The notes under the pieces: generated by a model
Told to the model about the DNA's origin: nothing
The model's input: the letters and a program-made list of their open reading frames with translations, nothing else
Database searches by the model: none
Assembly (NCBI GenBank): GCA_029880625.1
Contig: JAOUOA010000117.1
Location: forward strand, 1 to 7,658
DNA length: 7,658 nucleotides
Reading direction: 5' to 3'
Source of the DNA: Spirochaetia bacterium
Lineage (GTDB): Bacteria; Spirochaetota; Leptospiria; Leptospirales; Leptonemataceae
Translations under genes and position numbers: made by a program
Shown here: positions 1 to 6,033 of the stretch, piece after piece
Layout: every line of letters starts with the position of its first letter
How positions within the stretch are numbered: the first letter of the stretch is position 1

Positions 1-25
1 TAGTTAGCTTTTATGTTACTCTGCA

Positions 26-2092
26 ATGGCGGCAGTTATATACAGCAATCTCAGCCCATACAATTACCGTTTCCCGGTATTCTTTTCTTCATATACGCCA
101 ATTGTAATTAATTCTTCATTTTTACAAAGGCTCAATTATTTACTGATATTCATTTCAATCTTTATTTTTCTGAAACACAAAAAATTTTTAACTGAAAACA
201 ATTTATTGATTTATGCCGCTTTGATTCTTTCCACTTCATTTATCATGAATTTACCCGTTCAGTTTGTACAGCTGGACGGCACAACAGACTGGATTGCCCT
301 TATTATAAAAAGTATGCATCTCACTTTTTTCCTTCCTGTCATTTACTTTGGGATTCATAATTCAGTGAAACGTTTAATCCCAAAAAAAGAAATTATTTTT
401 ACCCGGGATGCTCCTTTCAAACTAATCCTTGTATTTTTAATTTTTGAAATTTTTCTTTATTTTTTTTACGGCCCGGCCCTTCCCGGACTTGAAGATGAAA
501 TGGCATATTATCTTCAGTCGTTATTGTTTTCAGAAGGAATCCTTAAAGGAAAATTTTCAGGGATCCATGAACTTATGGCGATTCCCTATATATTTTATGA
601 CGGCGATTCTTATTTTAGCGCTCATCAGCATGGGTTCTCTTATCTGATCACGCTAATAAAACTTACCGGACTGGCTCACTTTATTAATATTGCTTTTGCG
701 TCAGTGAACTCTTATTTGATTTATCACTTATCTCGCAGACTGAATCTATCTGAACATGCATCAATTTTGGTCCAGACTGCATACCTTACGGCTCCATTAA
801 CGCTTTATTTAACTCGCAGCTATATGTCCCATCATTTTGCTCAATTTCTGCTTTTCGTGATGGCAATTTCCTGGATCAATCTTTATTCAGATCGATCGAA
901 AATTCATATTATTAATAAAAAATTTATTTTACATTCATTTATTTTCACAGCCGCAGGTTTAATCCTGTCTCTGACCAGAATACAGATCTTTGCAGTTATC
1001 CTCGCCTCATTGTCTTTTGCTGAACTGCTTTATGTCTCCAAATTTATAAAGAACAACGGCTTGAAGAAAATACAATCGCTAAGTGTGGCTGGCGCTTTGA
1101 ACCTTGCGATTCTTATTTTATTTTCCATATTAACACTTAAATTATACGCATCGCTTTACAGTATGGATTCACTGATCTTTCTTCAGGATTATATGACAGA
1201 ATTTGCAATTCCCGGCTGCCAGTCTCTTGGATGGGGACAAGGAAAAGGTTGTTTTGCAACATATGGAACCATGGGGCATACATTTCTAAAAACATTCCTG
1301 AATATGATTTCATTTGTTTTTTCCTACAACAATATCCTCAGCCCTGTATTTTTTCCTTTATTGACTGCAGGAATATATATCTTAATCAAAGAAAAAAAGA
1401 ACATCTTCAATACAGATCCTTTTTATTTAATCCTTATGATCCCATTGATGCAGCTCATGCTGCATGGACTTTACTTTCACAATGGAAGCGAAAATTATTT
1501 TGGAAGGTATATTTACGAATCCAGTCCTTTTCTTTTTATTTTATTCGCAAAAGGCGCAGAGTCATATTTTATAAAAAAAAGAGGCGCAATACGCATTTAC
1601 CGTCATTCTCTTATAGCAGGAATGATTATTGCAGTTTTAACGGGAATCTTTTCTGTTTATGGAAATTTTAACAGCTATAAACCTGTTACTTCAGAGCTCA
1701 GAAAGATTCAGAACAGTTTGATTTTAATTAAAGTAGATGAAAGCGATCTGATTTCTCCGGATGAATACAATGACAATCAGAATTTTTCCATGCCCTATAA
1801 AAAATCACGTTATATCATAAACGATGAATACGCCGAAGTAATGACGGTAATTCTTCACAAATACAGCAAAGGTTATTTTTCAGATCAAAACGGCAACTTT
1901 TACTTTCCTTCAAACATCTCAGCAGAAAAAGCCAGCGATTTGCAGAAAAAACTTGATTTGAAACAGATGCATACTTTTCAAATTACAACGCCTGAATTTT
2001 ATCGAGTCAACAAGCATTTAAAAATTCAGGATTCACGTAATTTGGAAAAATATGATGATCCTGCATTTCAAAATTTACAGGGAGGGAAATAA
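26..2092 (+). CDS. GT-C-type integral membrane glycosyltransferase, paralog 1 (5' end doubtful)
   Basis: This 688-residue protein is dominated by Phe/Ile/Leu-rich segments and has about 12-14 likely membrane helices. The GT-C pattern is visible: a helix at about 131-148, then an acidic loop GPALPGLEDEMAY (149-161) with D157/E158 as the likely catalytic acidic pair, then HQHG (200-203) where relatives often have a Pro-Gly motif. RSYMSHH (264-270), LTRIQ (316-320) and an NYFGRYIYESSP stretch (490-501) before a late helix also fit. GT-C enzymes usually move sugars from polyprenyl-phosphate donors to acceptors outside the inner membrane; donor and acceptor here are unknown. Three extra helices (about 34-112) precede the canonical first helix. 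C398 and C409 lie in a loop and could form a disulfide. Residues 550-688 look soluble. The ATG at 26 has no Shine-Dalgarno, an in-frame TAG lies at 5-7, and Met1 aligns with residue 65 of the paralog at 3755-5992, so the 5' end may be truncated or mutated. The gene converges on ugd. Confidence 0.72.
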   Translation: MAAVIYSNLSPYNYRFPVFFSSYTPIVINSSFLQRLNYLLIFISIFIFLKHKKFLTENNLLIYAALILSTSFIMNLPVQFVQLDGTTDWIALIIKSMHLTFFLPVIYFGIHNSVKRLIPKKEIIFTRDAPFKLILVFLIFEIFLYFFYGPALPGLEDEMAYYLQSLLFSEGILKGKFSGIHELMAIPYIFYDGDSYFSAHQHGFSYLITLIKLTGLAHFINIAFASVNSYLIYHLSRRLNLSEHASILVQTAYLTAPLTLYLTRSYMSHHFAQFLLFVMAISWINLYSDRSKIHIINKKFILHSFIFTAAGLILSLTRIQIFAVILASLSFAELLYVSKFIKNNGLKKIQSLSVAGALNLAILILFSILTLKLYASLYSMDSLIFLQDYMTEFAIPGCQSLGWGQGKGCFATYGTMGHTFLKTFLNMISFVFSYNNILSPVFFPLLTAGIYILIKEKKNIFNTDPFYLILMIPLMQLMLHGLYFHNGSENYFGRYIYESSPFLFILFAKGAESYFIKKRGAIRIYRHSLIAGMIIAVLTGIFSVYGNFNSYKPVTSELRKIQNSLILIKVDESDLISPDEYNDNQNFSMPYKKSRYIINDEYAEVMTVILHKYSKGYFSDQNGNFYFPSNISAEKASDLQKKLDLKQMHTFQITTPEFYRVNKHLKIQDSRNLEKYDDPAFQNLQGGK

Positions 2093-2183
2093 AAAAAGGA
2101 GATCCTGAAGAGTTCTGACCCCTGTATTCCAATCCCAATTCTGTCTTTATATACCACATATAACTCATTTAGAAATTACAACT
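2093..2183. other. Gap between convergent genes, no clear terminator
   Basis: These 91 bases separate the stop of the upstream GT-C gene from the stop of the opposite-strand ugd. I see no GC-rich hairpin followed by a T-run for either gene; the best inverted pair is an AT-only TATAT/ATATA around 2148-2162. A purine-rich AAAAAAGGAGA sits right after the GT-C stop, but no start codon follows at a useful distance. The minus strand carries the AGGGGTCAGAAC word described separately. Confidence 0.6.
2104..2130 (-). repeat. Possible copy of a dispersed GGGGTCAGAAC-type intergenic repeat
   Basis: The minus strand reads AGGGGTCAGAACTCTTCAGG across this stretch. From general knowledge, words beginning GGGGTCAGA recur between genes in several proteobacterial genomes, often near IS200-like REP-associated tyrosine transposases. 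Only one copy is visible here, with no transposase and no partner copy, so the assignment rests on resemblance alone. Confidence 0.22.
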
Positions 2184-3350
2184 TCAGTCGTTGTTATACA
2201 CATCTCTTGTATATACTTTTTCCTTTACGTCTTTCAATTCATCGCTGAGTCGATTGGTAATAATGACATCTGATTTCTTTTTAAATTCTGAAAGATTTTT
2301 GATAATCCTGCAACCGTTGTATTCATCCGCATCAAGGACCTCTTCAAAAATGACAACCTCAATCCCGCCGGATAAGAGCTTTTCAATAACGCCCTGAATT
2401 GCCGAACTTCTGAAGTTATCGCTTCCGCTCTTCATTACCAGCCTAAAAACGCCAACGGTTCCCGGTTTTCGGGAAATAATCTGATTTGCGATAAATTCTT
2501 TTCTTGTTTCGTTGGAGTCAACAATGGCTCCTATGAGATTATTGGGAAGATCGGCGAAATTAGCGCGAAGCTGTTTTGTATCTTTCGGAAAACAGTAGCC
2601 GCCGTATCCGAAGCTGGGATTGTTGTAATGGGTTCCGATTCTGGGATCAAGACCCACTCCGTCAATAATATCTTTCGCATTTAAGTTATGCTTTTCCGCA
2701 TACATATCCAGCTCGTTAAAATACGCAACCCTCATGGCAAGATACGAATTTGAAAAAAGCTTGATTGCTTCCGCTTCTGTAGAATCTGTATATAGAACAG
2801 ACACATTTTTCTTGATGGCGCCTCTTTCAAGAAGACCGGCAAACATTACCGCTCTGTCCGACTTTTCGCCTACAATAATTCTGCTGGGATAGAGGTTGTC
2901 GTAAAGTGCTTTCCCTTCCCTGAGAAATTCAGGACTGAACATGATATTTTGAGTATTGAATTTTTCTTTTACACTTTTTGTATATCCGACAGGAATTGTA
3001 GATTTGATAACCATGGTTGTATCCGGGTTGATTGCGAGAACGTCAGAAATTACTTTTTCAATGGATTCGGTATTAAAATAATTTGTTTCTGGATCGTAGT
3101 CCGTAGGCGTCGCTATAATTACAAAATTAGCATCTTGATATGCTTCATTTTTATCCAGTGTGGCTCTGAACCTTAAATTTTCTTGATTTAGATATTCCTG
3201 GATTTCTTTATCTTCGATTGGAGAGACTTTTTGATTAAGAAGATCTACCTTTTCAGGTATGATATCCAGGGCAACAACTTCATTGTGCCGTGCAAGGAGA
3301 ACTCCAACTGACAATCCAACATATCCCGTACCTGCTACTGCTATTTTCAT
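2184..3350 (-). CDS. ugd: UDP-glucose 6-dehydrogenase
   Basis: This cytoplasmic enzyme oxidises UDP-glucose to UDP-glucuronate with two NAD+. The 388 residues match the short Ugd form typified by E. coli, which it resembles along its whole length (for example LDKNEAY, ATPTDYDP, SPEFLREGKALYDNL and DPRIG.HYNNPSFGYGGYC). The N-terminal Rossmann fold carries GTGYVG (7-12). The known catalytic set of the family is present: T118, E141, E145, K197, N201, the thiol nucleophile C253 in GGYCFPKDT (250-258), and D257. RLVMKSGSDNFR (303-314) lies in the C-terminal UDP-binding domain. The enzyme looks intact and active. ATG is the start, preceded by AAGAAG with a six-base spacer. It lies opposite to both flanking GT-C genes, so it is a single-gene transcription unit here. 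Its G+C looks somewhat higher than its neighbours' in sampled lines, partly because they are Phe/Ile-rich membrane proteins. Its product could feed glucuronic acid, or derived sugars, into the glycan built by this locus. Confidence 0.97.
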   Translation of the reverse strand: MKIAVAGTGYVGLSVGVLLARHNEVVALDIIPEKVDLLNQKVSPIEDKEIQEYLNQENLRFRATLDKNEAYQDANFVIIATPTDYDPETNYFNTESIEKVISDVLAINPDTTMVIKSTIPVGYTKSVKEKFNTQNIMFSPEFLREGKALYDNLYPSRIIVGEKSDRAVMFAGLLERGAIKKNVSVLYTDSTEAEAIKLFSNSYLAMRVAYFNELDMYAEKHNLNAKDIIDGVGLDPRIGTHYNNPSFGYGGYCFPKDTKQLRANFADLPNNLIGAIVDSNETRKEFIANQIISRKPGTVGVFRLVMKSGSDNFRSSAIQGVIEKLLSGGIEVVIFEEVLDADEYNGCRIIKNLSEFKKKSDVIITNRLSDELKDVKEKVYTRDVYNND

Positions 3351-3356
3351 TATATA

Positions 3357-3362
3357 CTTCTT
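3357..3362 (-). promoter_or_regulatory. Ribosome binding site of ugd
   Basis: The minus strand reads AAGAAG six bases before the ugd ATG. It is a moderate Shine-Dalgarno match at good spacing, and it is the only recognisable one directly preceding a long gene in this window. Confidence 0.55.
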
Positions 3363-3380
3363 GGTTTTAAGATTTCATTC

Positions 3381-3408
3381 AGAATTTTTGTTTTAAATAT
3401 CATGTCAA
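3381..3408 (-). promoter_or_regulatory. Weak candidate promoter for ugd
   Basis: A perfect TTGACA lies on the minus strand at 3408-3403. With a 16-base spacer the -10 position reads AATTCT (3386-3381), which matches TATAAT at only three of six bases. The implied 5' leader would be about 25 bases and would contain the AAGAAG site. The -35 element is good and the -10 is poor, so this is tentative. Confidence 0.3.
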
Positions 3409-3465
3409 ATACTTCACATTGCTCTTGTAAAAAATTTGATTCCAAAACAGCATTTTTATATATTT

Positions 3466-3547
3466 AAATCAGCCCATACCGTGGTTTTCACCCAGATTCG
3501 TATTTTTGTCTCGGACCGCATCTTAAGATTTCAGCACAGGCTGATTT
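3466..3547. repeat. Nine-base inverted repeat with 64-base spacing
   Basis: AAATCAGCC at 3466-3474 is the exact reverse complement of GGCTGATTT at 3539-3547. The pairing does not extend inward. It could be paired protein-binding half-sites or the ends of a small decayed element, but a match of this length may be chance in AT-rich DNA. Confidence 0.25.
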
Positions 3548-3589
3548 CGTATAGCCGGATTTCCTCTGATTTTTCTCCATTATAATTTC

Positions 3590-3617
3590 AGGAGGATCCA
3601 GAATGAAGAATTTATAA
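3590..3617 (+). pseudogene. Strong ribosome binding site with four-codon frame, possible gene-start relic
   Basis: A perfect AGGAGG (3590-3595) lies seven bases before an ATG (3603), the best translation start signal in the window. The frame reads Met-Lys-Asn-Leu and then TAA at 3615-3617. Read through that stop, the frame continues LAALLKFYKL before a further TAA, which resembles the start of a signal or membrane segment. A single C-to-T change (CAA to TAA) would explain the first stop. It may be the relic of a gene start or a tiny leader peptide. A TATAAT at 3581-3586 touches the AGGAGG; if it were a promoter -10, transcription would start inside the binding site, so the two signals are unlikely both to be functional. 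Confidence 0.35.
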
Positions 3618-3711
3618 TTGGCTGCTTTACTTAAGTTTTATAAACTGTAAATACAATCAGCAACTGAAATTGAATTTTTTCCCCCCAGCTGAATCTAGCC
3701 GAAAAACCATA

Positions 3712-3717
3712 TATAAT
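3712..3717 (+). promoter_or_regulatory. Candidate -10 element for the second GT-C gene
   Basis: This is a perfect TATAAT ending 37 bases before the TTG at 3755. No good -35 hexamer is seen at 16-18 bases upstream; the region there reads GCTGAA/CTGAAT. A T6C6 homopolymer pair (3675-3686) lies just upstream of the -35 zone. In DNA this AT-rich, a lone TATAAT is weak evidence. Confidence 0.3.
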
Positions 3718-3754
3718 TCAACAGGTAACCAAACATTCTATTTGAAAATATATT

Positions 3755-5992
3755 TTGATTACTAAAAAATTTATTGATTTTTGCAGGGTTTCAATTATAC
3801 ATGATATTCCTGTATGGTTTTTCATTTTTAATTTTTTTCAGGATATATTTAGAAATGGTCTTATTAAATTTCGGGATTGTGTCAGCAGAATTAATTTGAA
3901 ATACTCAAAATTAAAAAAAATCATTATTGGGATTTTATCCATACCACTGCTGATCATTGTATCCAGTCATTTTGGATTAAACGTCTTTCGCGTATCCCTT
4001 TTCACAGAAACTAATTTTCAGTTTGTTCTAAATTCCGCATTGCTTCACAGAGTTTCTATTTTTTTTACCATCATAGCAATTATATATTTTATCATATACG
4101 CAAAATCAAATCTGAAAAAAGAGTTCATACTCCCACTGGTTTTTATCCTGTTATCAGCAATGATAATCAATATACCTCTTCAGTTTATTGTACTGGACGG
4201 AAGCACAGAATGGCAGTGGCTGTTCATAAAAAGTTTGCAAATCACATTTCTTCTTCCCGCACTTTATCTGAGCATCCATGCAATGTTCAGGGTATTTATT
4301 AAAGAAAAGGAAATTCTTAATTTAAATATTCTTCCCTTCATTCTTTCTGGAATTTTTCTATTAATTCAGATCGTGCAGCACTTCCTTCAGGGACCGGCAT
4401 TTCCCCGTCTTGAAGATGAAATGGCATATTTCATTCAGTCTTTATTTTTCTCTGAAGGCGTTTTAATGGGAAAATTTCCTGAAGTGAAAGATCTTTTTGT
4501 AATTCCGTACATTATTCATAAAGGCGATACTTTTTTCAGCACCCATCAGCATGGCTTTTCCTATTTCATTACTATTTTTAAATTTCTAGGGCTCATTCAT
4601 TTTATAAACAGTATTCTGACTGCTGCAAACTCGCTTCTTTTATATGCACTTGCACGAAAATTAAAATTATCCCAAAAATTTTCCATTTTTGTACAGGCTT
4701 TTTACCTTTCCATTCCGCTGACTTATTTTTTATCCCGCAGTTACATGTCGCATCATCTTGCGCAATTTTTTCTTCTTTTAATGCTCATTTCATGGCTGGC
4801 TGCATACGAAAAACGCAAAAATATTTTTACCAGAAATTTTGCTTTATACTCAGCTTTATTCCTGATCTCCGGACTTTTCCTGGCATTTACCAGAATTCAG
4901 ATTTTTGTTGTGTTAATCGGATCATTTCTTCTCTCTGAAGCATTTTACTTTTTTAATTTAACAAGAACAAAGAATCTGAAAAATATCGCTGCAAATGATT
5001 TTTCCGGCGCTTTGTTGATTTGCGGACTGAGTCTTATCGCATATATTTCCCTTAAAGAATACGCATCGTTGTATAATATGAACTCTCTTATTTTTCTCCG
5101 GGATTACATGAGCGAATACGTCAACCCCGGATGTCAGTCGCTGGGCTGGGGAGAAGGAAAGGGATGTTTTTATACCTATGGAACGATGGGACATACATTT
5201 CTTAAAGTTCTGCTGAATATGACTTCTTTTTTATTTTCCTTTAATAATGTTCTCAGCCCGCTTTATCTTCCTGTTTTTGCTGCTGGAATTTATCTAATTT
5301 ATAAAGAAAAAACAGCTATTTTTTCAAACGAAAAATTTCTTTTAATCTTAATCACACCATTCATCCAACTATTCCTTCATGGTCTATATTTTCACAACGG
5401 CAGTGAAAATTATTTCGGAAGATATTTATACGAATCGGCGCCGCTTTTATTCATCGTATTTGCAGGTGCAGCGGAGTTCTATTTTGAAAGGAAAAAAGTG
5501 ACGATTTATTTTTTTCGACATACCGCTGCGGCAGGAATGTTTATCGTCATACTCATGGCATTATTCTCAAATCATGGCGATTATACTGGTTTTAAGCCTG
5601 ACATATCAGAACTAAGAAAAATACAGAACAGTTTGATTTTAATCCAGGATGACACACTCGACCTTGTCACTCCTGATGAATATAATCCAGGAAAAGATTT
5701 TGTAATGCCTGCTGAGAAGGCACGTTATATTGTAAATTTCCATTATGGTGAAATATTATCTTTACAGCTCTTTGAATACAAAAAAGGTTATTTTAGAGAT
5801 GAAAACGGAAATTACATATTCCCCACAAATATTTCAGCCGACAGGGCCAGGGAATTGGCAGGTTTATTGGGATTAAAAAATATTTATTTATTTAAAATAG
5901 TTCTTCCTGATTATAAAAAAATCAATAAAAATATTAAAATCCAATTCCCTAAAAAGCTGATCGAAATCAACAATGCTGACTATGTCTTTTAA
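3755..5992 (+). CDS. GT-C-type integral membrane glycosyltransferase, paralog 2 (start uncertain)
   Basis: This 745-residue membrane protein aligns with the protein at 26-2092 almost end to end, with an offset of 64 residues falling to 62, and about half the residues look identical in sampled blocks. It has the same GT-C signature: GPAFPRLEDEMAY (213-225; D221/E222), HQHG (264-267), SRSYMSHH (327-334), FTRIQ (378-382), C460 and C471 flanking a Gly/Trp-rich loop, HGLYFHNGSENYFGRY (542-557), and a soluble tail from about 612. The donor is probably a polyprenyl-phosphate sugar; the substrate is unknown. The frame opens after a TGA at 3743-3745. There is no ATG or GTG until Met135, so translation must use TTG (3755 or 3896) or a rarer codon. 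A start at 3896 would give MKYSKLKKIIIGILS, a lysine-rich end leading directly into the first helix, which looks more natural than the 47 residues before it. Neither TTG has a clear Shine-Dalgarno. The ligase-like gene follows after 41 bases, probably on the same transcript. Confidence 0.8.
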   Translation: MITKKFIDFCRVSIIHDIPVWFFIFNFFQDIFRNGLIKFRDCVSRINLKYSKLKKIIIGILSIPLLIIVSSHFGLNVFRVSLFTETNFQFVLNSALLHRVSIFFTIIAIIYFIIYAKSNLKKEFILPLVFILLSAMIINIPLQFIVLDGSTEWQWLFIKSLQITFLLPALYLSIHAMFRVFIKEKEILNLNILPFILSGIFLLIQIVQHFLQGPAFPRLEDEMAYFIQSLFFSEGVLMGKFPEVKDLFVIPYIIHKGDTFFSTHQHGFSYFITIFKFLGLIHFINSILTAANSLLLYALARKLKLSQKFSIFVQAFYLSIPLTYFLSRSYMSHHLAQFFLLLMLISWLAAYEKRKNIFTRNFALYSALFLISGLFLAFTRIQIFVVLIGSFLLSEAFYFFNLTRTKNLKNIAANDFSGALLICGLSLIAYISLKEYASLYNMNSLIFLRDYMSEYVNPGCQSLGWGEGKGCFYTYGTMGHTFLKVLLNMTSFLFSFNNVLSPLYLPVFAAGIYLIYKEKTAIFSNEKFLLILITPFIQLFLHGLYFHNGSENYFGRYLYESAPLLFIVFAGAAEFYFERKKVTIYFFRHTAAAGMFIVILMALFSNHGDYTGFKPDISELRKIQNSLILIQDDTLDLVTPDEYNPGKDFVMPAEKARYIVNFHYGEILSLQLFEYKKGYFRDENGNYIFPTNISADRARELAGLLGLKNIYLFKIVLPDYKKINKNIKIQFPKKLIEINNADYVF

Positions 5993-6033
5993 ATGAATCT
6001 CAATCTGTTATTATAGAAAACTACAAACTCTGT

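Larger units (their letters stand above)
3351..3754. other. 404-base divergent intergenic region
   Basis: This is the only long stretch without a convincing gene. It separates ugd from the second GT-C gene and must hold promoters for both directions. It contains the ugd leader, a TTGACA for ugd, a distant nine-base inverted repeat (3466-3474 with 3539-3547), a TATAAT at 3581-3586 abutting an AGGAGG, a four-codon reading frame, a T6C6 run (3675-3686) and a TATAAT at 3712-3717. I see no tRNA and no typical riboswitch fold. The core polysaccharide-operon JUMPstart/ops word GGCGGTAGC is absent. The length and the truncated start-like sequence suggest that part of it is a decayed gene. Confidence 0.6.

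Noticed and set aside
460..467. Run of eight T, and a run of eight A at 1573-1580, inside the first GT-C gene, as possible slippage switches
   Set aside because: The frame is intact across both. Runs of this length are expected in Phe/Lys-rich coding sequence of an AT-rich genome.
444..647. 67-codon + strand reading frame
   Set aside because: It overlaps the catalytic-loop region of the first GT-C gene in another frame and has no family features.
1231..1671. 146-codon + strand reading frame
   Set aside because: It lies inside the first GT-C gene in another frame. The GT-C frame carries the conserved motifs shared with the paralog, and this one reads as aromatic/basic shadow sequence.
2093..2183. 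Bidirectional intrinsic terminator between the convergent genes
   Set aside because: Expected by position, but no GC-containing stem followed by a T-run could be found on either strand.
2191..2397. 68-codon + strand reading frame antisense to ugd
   Set aside because: It is complementary to conserved Ugd C-terminal coding sequence, a low-complexity Ser/Thr-rich shadow.
2949..3176. 75-codon + strand reading frame antisense to ugd
   Set aside because: It is complementary to the conserved Rossmann and mid-domain coding sequence of ugd, with no independent support.
3488..3580. 30-codon - strand reading frame rich in Lys/Arg with two Cys
   Set aside because: It has no ribosome binding site (the complement of AGGAGG lies upstream), matches no family I recognise, and is short enough to be chance.
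4958..5194. 78-codon - strand reading frame
   Set aside because: It is antisense to the conserved two-cysteine region of the second GT-C gene.
5993..6016. Seven-codon frame (MNLNLLL) directly after the stop of the second GT-C gene
   Set aside because: It begins with the codon after TAA in the same frame but has no ribosome binding site and no recognisable role; probably chance.
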